Below are positions 30,471 through 39,136 of a stretch of DNA of 64,000 nt, piece after piece. Origin of the DNA: Caldilineaceae bacterium (lineage in GTDB: Bacteria > Chloroflexota > Anaerolineae > Caldilineales > Caldilineaceae). A model generated the notes under the pieces. The model did no database searches, was not told the origin of the DNA, and saw only the letters and a program-made list of their open reading frames with translations. The position numbers were made by a program, and so were the translations under genes. The stretch spans positions 62,001-126,000 of the forward strand of contig JAJEDI010000022.1 of NCBI GenBank assembly GCA_022821585.1. The letters run 5' to 3'. The first letter of the stretch is position 1, and each line of letters opens with the position of its first letter.

Positions 30471-31138
30471 TGCCGGGAAGAGAACATGAGTCGCGCTGCA
30501 GCCCGTGGGTCAAATTGCTCCGCTCATATGACTGCTAACTCATTGCCAATTGTCCACCGTGTTTCTGCATGGCAAAGGTGACTGCCTCTCCTCTTATAAC
30601 CTATCACCTATCAATCTGTGCTTCCACTGACCACTGACCACTGACCACTGACTACTGCAGTTCCGGGCGGTCGGGCCTAATCGGCCCGCCCTTGTTGGGG
30701 GGGGGCCCCCCCCCCACCCCCCCCCCCCCTGGGGGGGGGCCCCCCCCCCCCCCACGCCCCCTCTCCTACAACATCATATGGCCACCTTGTGCCGTCATTC
30801 CAGCGGGTGCCTCATTCACCGGTTGCGTAATACCAACTCCTCAACAATCCCCGTAGGGGCACCCCTCGTGGGTGCCCTCCCGCGCCGCCATCACCCTCCC
30901 CTCAACACCCCAGAATTGGGTTGCACCCTTACGGGTATCCCAAAGCACACTTCCTCAGTCGTATTCCAGCCAGATCGCCCACAGTCCTTGGTGGAGGCTG
31001 CGCAACCTCGCAAAGACATTCGATACGCCCTTGTCCTTCTTCGCGACCCTTTGCGTGCCTTCGCGGAATGATCGGTCTTGCTGATATCATGATTCAATCG
31101 ACAATCATACCGACCCGGCAATTGGCGGTCTTAAGTCA
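30471..31138 (+). repeat. Intergenic region with composite repeat cassette and G/C homopolymer tract
   Basis: Tandem ACTGACCACTGAC units (about 30625-30660), then a GC-rich hairpin module (from 30663). The module's centre has become a tract of almost pure G and C runs (30697-30753). A GGGCACCC/GGGTGCCC unit (30851-30877) and a TTCGCG-type repeat (about 31029-31072) follow. No gene is supported. Confidence 0.7.
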
Positions 31139-31873
31139 ATGGAAGAATTCAACACAGTTATGTCCGGTCACCTTCTCCTCGCCGGCGGCTCCGAATTCGG
31201 CGGCCGGATGGCCGACCCCGACCGCCGCAGCATCGAACTCGCCGGCGGCCTCGACGCCCCCATCGCCATCATCCCCACCGCCGCCGCCCCCGACAACAAC
31301 CACCGCCGCGCCGGCGAAAACGGCCGCCGCTGGTTTGCCGGTCTGGGCGCGACAAACGTTACGGTCGTCCCATTGGTCGACCGCGATTCAGCTGCCGATG
31401 AGAATGTAGTGGATCAAATCAAAGAGGCAAAACTGGTCTATCTGCTCGGAGGGTTCCCCGGCTATCTCTGCGAGACCTTGCGCGACTCGCCCGCCTGGAA
31501 CGCCATGCTCGCAGCCCGCGCCGCCGGCGCCGTCCTGGCCGGAAGCAGCGCCGGCTCCATGGTCCTCTGCCAACATCTCAACGATCCCCGAGGACAGGGC
31601 GTCACGACCGGCCTTGGACTCATCCCCAACGCCATCGTCCTCCCCCATCACAACACCTTCGGACAGGGCTGGGCCGAACGCCTGCGCGACCTCCTGCCCA
31701 GCGCAACACTGATCGGCATCGACGAAGAAACCGCCATGATCAGCGACCGGTCAACTCGCGACTGGCACGTGCACGGCGCCGGCGACGTAACCCTCTACTT
31801 GCCCGGGCAACCCCTGTCACACCCGCAGCGCTACCTCGCCGGCCAGGATCTCCGCCTCCAGACCTCAGGATGA
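31139..31873 (+). CDS. Peptidase S51-like (cyanophycinase/dipeptidase E type) protein
   Basis: A 244-residue class I glutamine-amidotransferase-like fold with serine nucleophile in 'LAGSSAGSMVL', preceded by 'LVYLLGGFPGYLCETL', as in cyanophycinase and dipeptidase E. A histidine in 'VLPHHNTFG' fits the catalytic dyad or triad. Glycine-rich 'GHLLLAGGSEFGG' opens the fold. Both ATG 31139 and ATG 31160 are possible starts with weak ribosome sites; homology begins after the second. Cytoplasmic. It probably cleaves a small acidic peptide or isopeptide, but the substrate cannot be deduced. It is convergent with the next gene. Confidence 0.85.
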   Translation: MEEFNTVMSGHLLLAGGSEFGGRMADPDRRSIELAGGLDAPIAIIPTAAAPDNNHRRAGENGRRWFAGLGATNVTVVPLVDRDSAADENVVDQIKEAKLVYLLGGFPGYLCETLRDSPAWNAMLAARAAGAVLAGSSAGSMVLCQHLNDPRGQGVTTGLGLIPNAIVLPHHNTFGQGWAERLRDLLPSATLIGIDEETAMISDRSTRDWHVHGAGDVTLYLPGQPLSHPQRYLAGQDLRLQTSG

Positions 31874-31927
31874 GCAAGGGGCATACCCGGCTTTCCGCCA
31901 ACATCGCTGCGCTGCCGCTGAACAACT

Positions 31928-32491
31928 TCAAAGGCGAATAATTCGGAAGTCCTCAAAACGGATCCAGTGCTCAGCATCAGGCGGCCCGTTGTAGCACTGA
32001 ATGCTGACATGCTCCTCCGCAGCCGGGGCCAGCTCGCCTGTCGCCGCCGTCCTGAACACCGTCGCACCTTCTGGCCTGTATTGCGCCTCCCACGACTCAG
32101 CATCCACCACCAAGCGCAGCCGCACACTCTGCGTCGGCATCGCCTTGCTGCCAGGTATGATAAACACCTCCCCGTCCACCAGTTCCTTCACCTCCTTGAA
32201 CACAGGCTCACCGTCCTGGTACCACGTGATACCCGCCTGCTCATACTGCTGCGTCGGTTCCGCATGGTTGAAGATTGTCACCTCAATCGCGTAAACACCT
32301 GAGCTTCGGTCCGGCGCCGGCCGCACCAGCGCATTCCGCACCGTCCCCGCCACGCCCGGCTCCACCACTATCTCCAACCCCCCATCCCGAATCCGCCACC
32401 TGTCCGCATTCTCCCGAATCCAAATCCACTCCGAATCCAACTCCCCCTCAAACTGCTCACTGAAAACGACCTGCCCTTCACTCTCACCCAT
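31928..32491 (-). CDS. Concanavalin A-like beta-sandwich protein (DUF1349/LamG-like)
   Basis: A 187-residue all-beta protein. Strands such as 'WRIRDGGLEIVVEPG', 'YAIEVTIFNHAEPTQQYEQAGITWYQDGEP' in two parts ('YAIEVTIFNHAEPTQ' and 'QAGITWYQDGEP') and the closing 'WIRFEDFRII' are typical of DUF1349/DUF1080-like concanavalin A folds. Such proteins often bind or process glycans. No signal peptide is seen. ATG 32491 has AGGGAGC upstream. It lies just downstream of the DUF1961 gene on the same strand, and the two may form an operon. Function not established. Confidence 0.7.
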   Translation of the reverse strand: MGESEGQVVFSEQFEGELDSEWIWIRENADRWRIRDGGLEIVVEPGVAGTVRNALVRPAPDRSSGVYAIEVTIFNHAEPTQQYEQAGITWYQDGEPVFKEVKELVDGEVFIIPGSKAMPTQSVRLRLVVDAESWEAQYRPEGATVFRTAATGELAPAAEEHVSIQCYNGPPDAEHWIRFEDFRIIRL

Positions 32492-32536
32492 GCCTTCTGC
32501 TCCCTATAACTTTGACGCAAACCCGTTCAACGCATC

Positions 32537-32588
32537 TTCACTGACCACTGACTGCTGACTACTGACTACTGACTACTGACTACTGCAG
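32537..32588 (+). repeat. Tandem ACTGACTACTG microrepeat
   Basis: Roughly 50 bp of short TGACTAC and TGACCAC units ending in CTGCAG, running into the last codons of the DUF1961 gene. The same unit precedes hairpin modules at 11389, 30625 and 57412; here the hairpin module is missing. Confidence 0.7.
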
Positions 32589-33263
32589 TTCCGCAGTTCT
32601 CACAACCAGATTCGCATACTCACCCACAAGCGGCGCCATCTGCCGAAAACCAATCTTCCCACCGCCCAGCACAGGGCCATAACGCATACCGTCATCCCGC
32701 CAGTCGAAAATCGGCAGCTCGTTGATCGAAAAGGCCACCTCTGCTCCGCACTTGACAACCTGGATCCGGTAAGGAGGCGTCGCATCCACCACCGGCGGAA
32801 TCGGGTCCGCGCCCTGCGCCACCATGTGGAATCCGTAGCTCTTGCGCAAATTGCAAGTGTGAAACGCGCGCTCCTCCGGCCACCTTCGCCGGAAATACGA
32901 CACGTGCAGCGCGTTGATATCCCCGTGATGATACTGCTGGTACTCCCCCGTCCGTTCCGCCAGCGACAATTCGAACAGATCCTCTCCATTTCGCCCCGTC
33001 GCCGCAAAGAACAGAATACACAACCCCGGCTCCTGCACCGGCCAGAACTCCCACTCTATGCTTACATCCGCCGCAAACGTCTCCGGGCACCAGAACACAA
33101 AATTGGACCGCTGCCCTTCCCCCGGATCCCGCAGATTCTCCATCCGCAGCCGCCCGTTGGGAAAGCTTATGCGAGCCTCACCCTCCAACCGGAATCCGGC
33201 CGTGTCAGACTCCGCGCCTAGGGGGTTTTGATAGATAGTGTCCCCAATCTCGAACGAGCACAT
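32580..33263 (-). CDS. DUF1961 family protein
   Basis: A 227-residue beta-sandwich protein with the DUF1961 pattern: 'FRLEGEARISFPNGRLRMEN' near the start, 'NFVFWCPETFAADVSIEWEF', 'GLCILFFAATGRNGEDLFEL', 'QQYHHGDINALHVSYFRRRW', 'CNLRKSYGFHMVAQG' and a final 'GPVLGGGKIGFRQM'. Members occur in polysaccharide-utilisation loci. The fold suggests carbohydrate recognition, but no activity is established. ATG 33263 has GGGAGAAAGG upstream; longer in-frame extensions lack support. It is divergent from the next dioxygenase gene. Confidence 0.82.
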   Translation of the reverse strand: MCSFEIGDTIYQNPLGAESDTAGFRLEGEARISFPNGRLRMENLRDPGEGQRSNFVFWCPETFAADVSIEWEFWPVQEPGLCILFFAATGRNGEDLFELSLAERTGEYQQYHHGDINALHVSYFRRRWPEERAFHTCNLRKSYGFHMVAQGADPIPPVVDATPPYRIQVVKCGAEVAFSINELPIFDWRDDGMRYGPVLGGGKIGFRQMAPLVGEYANLVVRTAELQ

Positions 33264-33458
33264 GGCCTTTCTCCCGTGAAGCTGCCCCTCATCGCAGGAG
33301 TGCATCCTACGCGCCCAACAAAAATGTGTCAATGCGCCAAACGGCTCCGCAAGTCCGGGCAGCCCCGTACCAACCCACCGCCACATCCCTTCGCGTAGTC
33401 AATACAAGGCCAATCCCAATCTCCCCCGAACCTCTCCTTACCCCCCGTTGCAAGCCAC

Positions 33459-33487
33459 TTGACATCACAATTTACAATCAGTATCCT
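33459..33487 (+). promoter_or_regulatory. Sigma-70-like promoter for the 33562 dioxygenase
   Basis: TTGACA (33459-33464), 17-base spacer, TATCCT (33482-33487), with ATG 33562 about 70 bases after the expected start site. Confidence 0.7.
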
Positions 33488-33561
33488 TGTACCCGTATCT
33501 GACCTCGAACAATACAGGAAACAGGCGAATAAGGCGCACAAGCCTAAGAAAGGGAGTTCCA

Positions 33562-34605
33562 ATGCCTCAGGATATCCGCGAGTTCCGCGTTTCCAACGAC
33601 GCCTTCGACGACCCCGCCGAACTTCAGCGCCGCCTCGCTGAGGAGGGCTATCTCTTCTTTAGACAGCTCCAGGACCCCGACAAAATGAGCGAGCTGCGCC
33701 GCGTCATGATGACCAAAATCCAGGAAATCGGCTGGCTCCTGCCCAATACCGACCCTGTCGCCGGCATCGCCGACACAACCAGGAATTGCACCGAGGGCGA
33801 TCGCGAATATACCGACGGCTACAGCCAGGTCTACAAGCTGGAACCCTTCCATCGCGCCGCCCACTGGCCCGAAGTCACTTCCATGATCGAAAAGATCATG
33901 GGCCGCCCCATCATGCCCCATCCAAACCAGATCGCCCGTCTCTGGTTCCCCAAATACACCGAACACACTACGCCCATGCACCAGGACTTCGTCCACTTCC
34001 AGGGCAACTTTGAAACCTACACCAGCTGGGCCCCGATCGGCGACTGTCCCATCGAGCTTGGCCCCCTCGCAGTCATCCCCGGCTCCCACAAAGTCGGACG
34101 TGTTCTCGACCACCACTACTCCCTCGGCGCCGGCGCCCTGAGAGTCGATGTCGACGCCGAAGAAGAGATTGAACCCGACTGGCACTCGACAGACTTCGAG
34201 ATTGGCGACACCCTCATCTTCCCCGCCCTCACCATCCACCAGGCCCTGCCCAATTACACCGACGACCGCCTGCGCCTCTCGCTCGACAACCGCTACCAGG
34301 CCGTCGGCGACCTCATCGCCGAGCAGATGCTTACGCCTCACGGCCCCAGCGGCCTCGAATGGGAAGAGGTCTACGCAGACTGGGAATCCGGCGAATACAA
34401 GTACTACTGGAAAGACTACGACAACCCCGTAGTAGCCCGTGATCTGAGCTACGGCGAAAAAGGCTTCGCCGAAGCACTCGAATTGGCCCGCGCCGGCGAC
34501 GAACACGCCGTCATCGGACTGAAACGCACCATCAAATTCGATCCCGATTCTGAGGCAGCTCAGTCTGCCAGAGAAGCACTTGCCGAAGCCGGAGTCGAGA
34601 CATAG
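33562..34605 (+). CDS. Phytanoyl-CoA dioxygenase (PhyH) family protein, copy 1
   Basis: Fe(II)/2-oxoglutarate-dependent oxygenase of the PhyH family, 347 residues. Iron ligands are His140 and Asp142 ('MHQDFVHFQ') and probably His226 ('LTIHQALPN'), with the 2-oxoglutarate arginine expected in 'DDRLRLSLDNRY'. The sequence 'CPIELGPLAVIPGSHK' is typical. It is longer than its five relatives in this window because of a C-terminal extension (about 265-347). AGGGAG lies 6 bases before ATG 33562. It lies between DUF1961 and a sugar transporter, suggesting oxidation of an imported compound. Substrate unknown. Confidence 0.92.
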   Translation: MPQDIREFRVSNDAFDDPAELQRRLAEEGYLFFRQLQDPDKMSELRRVMMTKIQEIGWLLPNTDPVAGIADTTRNCTEGDREYTDGYSQVYKLEPFHRAAHWPEVTSMIEKIMGRPIMPHPNQIARLWFPKYTEHTTPMHQDFVHFQGNFETYTSWAPIGDCPIELGPLAVIPGSHKVGRVLDHHYSLGAGALRVDVDAEEEIEPDWHSTDFEIGDTLIFPALTIHQALPNYTDDRLRLSLDNRYQAVGDLIAEQMLTPHGPSGLEWEEVYADWESGEYKYYWKDYDNPVVARDLSYGEKGFAEALELARAGDEHAVIGLKRTIKFDPDSEAAQSAREALAEAGVET

Positions 34606-34825
34606 GCTGCCATCTGGCCTCCGCTCATCACCGCCCTAACGTAACCGTGGCTGAAATAGCGCTCCGCACGGTTTCTTAGAGCGTCAGTTCGGAACCATCA
34701 CCGAAAACCCTTCAACTTTGAGGAGGTGAAATAGACGCTGCTGCTCGCTCTCACTACGGCGCCCACCGGGGCCCGTACCATATCCTGATCTAGCGACAAC
34801 TAAGGACAAGGAGAAGAGGCAGAAA

Positions 34826-36361
34826 ATGACTGGCAAAGGTCCGAGTAGACGAAACTTTCTGAAAGCCTCCGCTGGCGCGCTAGGCGTCGGTCTGATGGCA
34901 GCCTGCGCCGCACCAGGCGCCCCCGCCGGAGAAGAGATGGCTGAAGATTCCGGTGGCGAAGCGGCCGCGATGGAAAGGGTGGACGTACACTGTAACCTCG
35001 CACAGCTGCAACCCACCGAGTGGACCACCCGCTCTGCCGAACACCCCTTGGTCGGCAACGCAGCGCGCATTCTTGCTGAGCGCTTTGAAGAAATCAACCC
35101 CGACATCGCCGTCGTCTTCGACGAATCCGGTGATGACGCCTGGCTCACCGCCGCAGTAAGCTCTGGAGAATCCCCCGACCTGATGAGCCGCCTCGACCTC
35201 GTTCAACGCGGCTGGTGCGTCCCCATCGACGACTGGCTTGATGCCCCCAGCCGTTATGCAATCCAATACGACACCTGGTCCGAAAGCTTCTATCCATCCA
35301 TGATGGAGTCTTTGACCTGGTCTGATGGCCTCGACTATTGCGCTCCCATCCGCGCCATCTGGCCCTACCTCGAAGTCGGACTCGCCTGCAACATGGAGAT
35401 CTTCAACGAGCACGGACTCTCGCCGCCTGCCACCTGGACAGAACAGATGGAGGTCTCCCAGGCCCTCAAGCAAGCCGGCCTTGGCCTCTCTCCCTGGCCC
35501 CGCGAAGGCGAGACCGGCAACTGCTGGCCCCTTGCCCTCCAGATCCTCCCACCCATGATGCAGGAAGTCTGCATCGAAATGGACGCCGACAATGATTTCT
35601 TCGTCGGCATCGAGGAAGCTCTGCCCGCACACAATGCCGAGCTCATCGGCCCCTACACGCCCATCTACCAGCGCGCCTGGGACGAAATGTACGCTCTCGC
35701 TCTGACCTGGGTCGACGGCTTCAACACCACCGATCTCGACCTCCTCTGGCGCGAAGGCTCGGTCGGTATGCAGTACCGGGCCACCTGGGAATTCGCTACC
35801 CTGGCCAACGACCCCAACGTCGACTTCGAACGCACCTTCGTACCCTCGCCTATGCCTGCCGCCGCCGACATTCCCCCCACCGTCAGCATGCCCGGCGCGG
35901 TCGACCCCAACGACTATACCGCCGGCGACGGCAATGTGCCCGGCGAACACGTGCAGGCCATCCGCGGCCCCCAGGACGTAATGCTCAAGTCCTCAACCGA
36001 AATGCGCGGCAACCGCGACCAGGTCATCAACTGGTGGCAGTTCATCACCGAGCCGGAGAACAACGCTTTCCTCAACAACGAAAACCAGCAGTACATCCCG
36101 TCTGCTAAGGATGCCAAGCTCGGACCGCTTTGGTCCACCATCGGCGGTTATAAGCTGCCTCTTTACACCTACACCATCGCCTGGTGGGGCATGGGTCTCC
36201 TCTGGGACTGGGACTACTTCACCGAGTGGCGGCGGATCTTCGTGGCCTGGGTGATCGGCGACATGGACAGAGCCGAATTCTTCGAGCGCCAGCAGCGCTC
36301 CTGGGATGAAGGCGTCGCACGCTACGAAGCCCTGCTTGCCGACCAGGAAGCAGACAGCTAA
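34826..36361 (+). CDS. Carbohydrate ABC transporter solute-binding lipoprotein
   Basis: A 511-residue extracellular binding protein. The N terminus has a Tat motif 'SRRNFLK' and lipobox 'MAAC' (about residue 26). The mature domain includes 'ILAERFEEINPDIAVVFDES', 'SGESPDLMSRLDLVQRG' and many aromatic residues towards the C terminus, as in oligosaccharide-binding proteins. AAGGAG lies upstream of ATG 34826. It is larger than the binding protein of the first sugar operon and only distantly related. The gene is followed by a stable hairpin, a small membrane-anchored protein and two permeases, forming the second carbohydrate import unit. Confidence 0.9.
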   Translation: MTGKGPSRRNFLKASAGALGVGLMAACAAPGAPAGEEMAEDSGGEAAAMERVDVHCNLAQLQPTEWTTRSAEHPLVGNAARILAERFEEINPDIAVVFDESGDDAWLTAAVSSGESPDLMSRLDLVQRGWCVPIDDWLDAPSRYAIQYDTWSESFYPSMMESLTWSDGLDYCAPIRAIWPYLEVGLACNMEIFNEHGLSPPATWTEQMEVSQALKQAGLGLSPWPREGETGNCWPLALQILPPMMQEVCIEMDADNDFFVGIEEALPAHNAELIGPYTPIYQRAWDEMYALALTWVDGFNTTDLDLLWREGSVGMQYRATWEFATLANDPNVDFERTFVPSPMPAAADIPPTVSMPGAVDPNDYTAGDGNVPGEHVQAIRGPQDVMLKSSTEMRGNRDQVINWWQFITEPENNAFLNNENQQYIPSAKDAKLGPLWSTIGGYKLPLYTYTIAWWGMGLLWDWDYFTEWRRIFVAWVIGDMDRAEFFERQQRSWDEGVARYEALLADQEADS

Positions 36362-36376
36362 ATTGACGAATCTGTA

Positions 36377-36413
36377 GGTGAGCGGATAACGGCCCCCGCC
36401 CTGTCCGCTCACC
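36377..36413 (+). terminator. Hairpin after the binding-protein gene
   Basis: GGTGAGCGGA (36377-36386) pairs perfectly with TCCGCTCACC (36404-36413). There is no T-run, so partial termination or 3'-end stabilisation of the binding-protein message is more likely than full termination. Confidence 0.55.
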
Positions 36414-36441
36414 CACATCCGCCTTCCTCCCTGCCGGTCAC

Positions 36442-36879
36442 ATGTTACGCAAAATTCGCTTGGCCGCTGTCGGCCTGCTCCTGCTGATATTCGCCCTCCT
36501 TGCCGCCGACTTCATCCAGTCACTGGTGCGTCTCAACAACGTCGTCATTGAAGGCGAGTTCAACAAGGAAAAAGTCGTTTCCGACGGCGAAGACTCGATC
36601 ATTCTCACGATCCGTGTCACCGAAAACGGCCAACCGCGCGTAAACGACACCTTGCAGGCCTGGCTGCAGCCCGGCAACGGACTCATGATCCCGGAGTGGT
36701 CCTACACCGACGAAAACGGCGAAGTCGAAATCACCTTCACGCCCAATCCGGCCACCGCCTACGACATCAAAACGGACTCAATCATCAACGTCATCGACAT
36801 CAATATCGGGCGCTGGCTCGAAGTAGACAAGAGCTTTTCCATCGAAGTGCCTGTAGAAAACCCGACCTCCTCAGACTGA
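36442..36879 (+). CDS. Small membrane-anchored protein with bacterial Ig-like domain
   Basis: A 145-residue protein with an N-terminal hydrophobic helix (about 7-26, 'LAAVGLLLLIFALLAADFI') acting as a signal anchor. One beta-sandwich domain follows, with 'SIILTIRVTENGQPRVNDTL' and 'YTDENGEVEITFTPNP', the pattern of Big_1/Ig-like 'ready-to-extend' repeats. The C terminus is extracytoplasmic by topology. It lies inside a transporter operon, between the binding-protein and permease genes, so it may be an accessory to uptake or substrate capture. No catalytic residues are recognised. Confidence 0.7.
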   Translation: MLRKIRLAAVGLLLLIFALLAADFIQSLVRLNNVVIEGEFNKEKVVSDGEDSIILTIRVTENGQPRVNDTLQAWLQPGNGLMIPEWSYTDENGEVEITFTPNPATAYDIKTDSIINVIDINIGRWLEVDKSFSIEVPVENPTSSD

Positions 36880-36916
36880 ACCGGCGCACCCCGGAGAGGA
36901 ACTCGGGATGCCGGTT
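36879..36916 (+). terminator. Terminator-like hairpin after the small Ig-like gene
   Basis: AACCGGC (36879-36885) pairs with GCCGGTT (36910-36916), with an inner CCCCG/CGGG stem. It overlaps the stop codon of the upstream gene. The tail is TCGG, not a T-run. Confidence 0.5.
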
Positions 36917-37136
36917 TCGGCCTGAACGATGGATGTCACCTTCAATTGGCCTGAATGAGCATCCCTACTGCAAATCCCGATCGACACCATAACTCTTCGC
37001 GTGGCTAACACAATTACATCTGGCCTTTCAATTCGGCCATTACGCACTACGCAATACAGAGTCTCTCAAACTGAAAGCACACTGGAACGCCTCCCGGTTG
37101 GGAGGTGCTGAAGTTGGCGAAGTGCACGGAGATAGC

Positions 37137-38114
37137 ATGACAGAAGGTACAGGAGTAGCACAACAGGGCAGTGTCGCTGACGCCGGCAAATCAATTCCCT
37201 TCCGGTCGAGGGAGCTCTCAACATGGCAGGCCATGCGCCGCTCATGGCAGGCCTACGCCCTCCTTGCCCCCATCTTCATCCTCCTCCTCATCTTCAACTA
37301 CTACCCGCCCATCCTCGGCCTCCTCCGCGCCTTCTACCGCTGGCGTCCCGGCGTCGAAGCCAGCTTCGTCGGCCTCCAGCACTTTGGCGTCTACTTCACC
37401 TCGCCTGAAACCCCGCGCGAGCTTTTCAACATGTTCAAACTGCTCGCCTTCTTCTTCTTCTCGGGGGCCGTCATCCCATTCATCATGGCCGTCCTCATCT
37501 TCCGCATCCGCGACAGTGAGTCCAAGGAGCTCTACCGCCTCTTTCTCATTATCCCCATGCTCGTTCCGCTCATCGTCGTCATTCTCCTTTGGAAGCAGAT
37601 CTACGACCCCAACCTGGGCGTCATCAACGGCCTTTTGGAACAGTTCGGTGTCGGATTCCTGGCGCGCAACTGGCTTGGCGACACCGCCACCGCTCTCTAC
37701 GCCATCATGTTCATGGGCTTCCCTTGGGTCTCAGGCGTCGGCACCCTGATCTATCTGGGCGGCCTCGGCCAGATTTCAGAGTCCATCTTCGACGCCTGCG
37801 AAGTCGACGGCTGCACCGGCCTCCGCCGCACTTTGCAGATCGACCTGCCCCTCGTCTTGGGACAAGTGCGTCTCATGACCATCCTCGCCGTCATCGCCGG
37901 CGTTACATCCTTCCAACAAATACTCGTCCTCACCGACGGCGGCCCCGGCTTCGCCACCATGGTCCCCGGCCTGACCATGTTCCACAAGGCCTTCCGTACC
38001 CAGCAATTCGGCTACGCCGCCTCCATCGGTATGGTCCTTTTCGTCATCACCTTTTCCGCGACGCTCGCAGTCAACCGCACCGTCCATCCCGCAGTTGAAG
38101 ACGTCCGCCACTAG
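37137..38114 (+). CDS. Carbohydrate ABC transporter permease, MalF/UgpA type
   Basis: A 325-residue membrane subunit. After a hydrophilic N terminus of about 40 residues, helices begin at 'YALLAPIFILLLIFNYYPP'. The EAA loop reads 'DACEVDGCTGLRRTLQIDLP', and 'ILVLTDGGPGFATMVPGLTM' is characteristic of MalF-like proteins. ATG 37137 has ACGGAGA 5 bases upstream. A hairpin CCTCCC/GGGAGG (37090-37105) lies in the short leader. It is followed by its MalG-type partner 41 bp downstream. Confidence 0.93.
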   Translation: MTEGTGVAQQGSVADAGKSIPFRSRELSTWQAMRRSWQAYALLAPIFILLLIFNYYPPILGLLRAFYRWRPGVEASFVGLQHFGVYFTSPETPRELFNMFKLLAFFFFSGAVIPFIMAVLIFRIRDSESKELYRLFLIIPMLVPLIVVILLWKQIYDPNLGVINGLLEQFGVGFLARNWLGDTATALYAIMFMGFPWVSGVGTLIYLGGLGQISESIFDACEVDGCTGLRRTLQIDLPLVLGQVRLMTILAVIAGVTSFQQILVLTDGGPGFATMVPGLTMFHKAFRTQQFGYAASIGMVLFVITFSATLAVNRTVHPAVEDVRH

Positions 38115-38155
38115 ACAAGAATGAGGAAGCAAGAGCAGCACAAGGAGACCAGCAA

Positions 38156-39052
38156 GTGAGTACCACAACCTCCACCCAGGTCGCTCCGCCCGCCCGGCGC
38201 CCCCTCCGCTACTACCAGATCGGATCGCACCTGTTCATCACCGTCATGCTGTTGCTCTCCTTGATCCCCACCTACCTCCTGATCACCTGGTCCTTCAAGA
38301 ACGGCCTCCAATACCGTTGGGAACGATGGGCCATCAGCTTCCCCCTCCGCTGGCGCAACTACGTCGCCGCCTGGGACATCGTCGGCGACTACATGATCAA
38401 CACCATCATCGTGGCCATCATCGGCCTCATGGGAATGCTCCTGCTCTCTCTCATCGGCGGCTACGTCTTCGCCCGCATGGACTTTCCCTTCCGCGAGACG
38501 CTCTACTACGCCATCATCGCCCTCCTGATGGTTCCCTGGGTCCTCTCCTTCATCCCCGCCTACATGGTCTACGTACGCCTCGGCCTCCTGAACACGCGCT
38601 GGGCTATGATCATTCCCGAGCTGGCCGGCGGCCCCATCTTCGGCATCTTCCTCATGCGTGCCTTCATCGCCGGTATCCCGGAGGAGCTCTTCGAATCCGC
38701 CCGCTGCGACGGCGCCGGCGTCCTCGACCTCATCGGCCGCATCACCCTGCCCCTTTCACTGCCAGGGCTCGCCACCCTGGCCGTCCTCAACTTCATCGGC
38801 GTCTGGAACTCCTTCCTCTGGCCTCTGGTCATGATCCAGGATGACGCCAAACAGATGATCGCGGTCGGGCTCTACAAGCTGGCCCGGTCTGCCACCTACG
38901 GCGGCGTCGCCGGCTGGACCAGTCAGGACTTCAGCGTCTGGGGCCCCCTCTATGCCGGCTATGTGATCGCTTCACTCCCCCTTGTTCTCCTGTTTATCGT
39001 CCTCGGCAAATTCTACGTCGAAGGCCTGGTCGACTCCGGCCTCAAAGTCTGA
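38156..39052 (+). CDS. Carbohydrate ABC transporter permease, MalG/UgpE type
   Basis: A 298-residue membrane subunit. Visible parts are 'LLSLIPTYLLITWSFKNG', 'MINTIIVAIIGLMGMLLLS', an EAA loop 'ESARCDGAGVLDLIGRITLP' and a C-terminal 'YVEGLVDSGLKV'. The start is GTG at 38156: AAGGAGA (38142-38148) is 7 bases upstream, and no ATG fits. It pairs with the preceding permease. A carbohydrate-active enzyme-like gene starts 84 bp downstream, so the operon probably extends through it. Confidence 0.93.
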   Translation: MSTTTSTQVAPPARRPLRYYQIGSHLFITVMLLLSLIPTYLLITWSFKNGLQYRWERWAISFPLRWRNYVAAWDIVGDYMINTIIVAIIGLMGMLLLSLIGGYVFARMDFPFRETLYYAIIALLMVPWVLSFIPAYMVYVRLGLLNTRWAMIIPELAGGPIFGIFLMRAFIAGIPEELFESARCDGAGVLDLIGRITLPLSLPGLATLAVLNFIGVWNSFLWPLVMIQDDAKQMIAVGLYKLARSATYGGVAGWTSQDFSVWGPLYAGYVIASLPLVLLFIVLGKFYVEGLVDSGLKV

Positions 39053-39136
39053 CACCAACCCAAATCCGCCTGGCAGCGCTGGCGCCTCCGTTCCCACATG
39101 CCCAAGCGCTGCTGACAAGCCACGGAAGCCGCAGAC

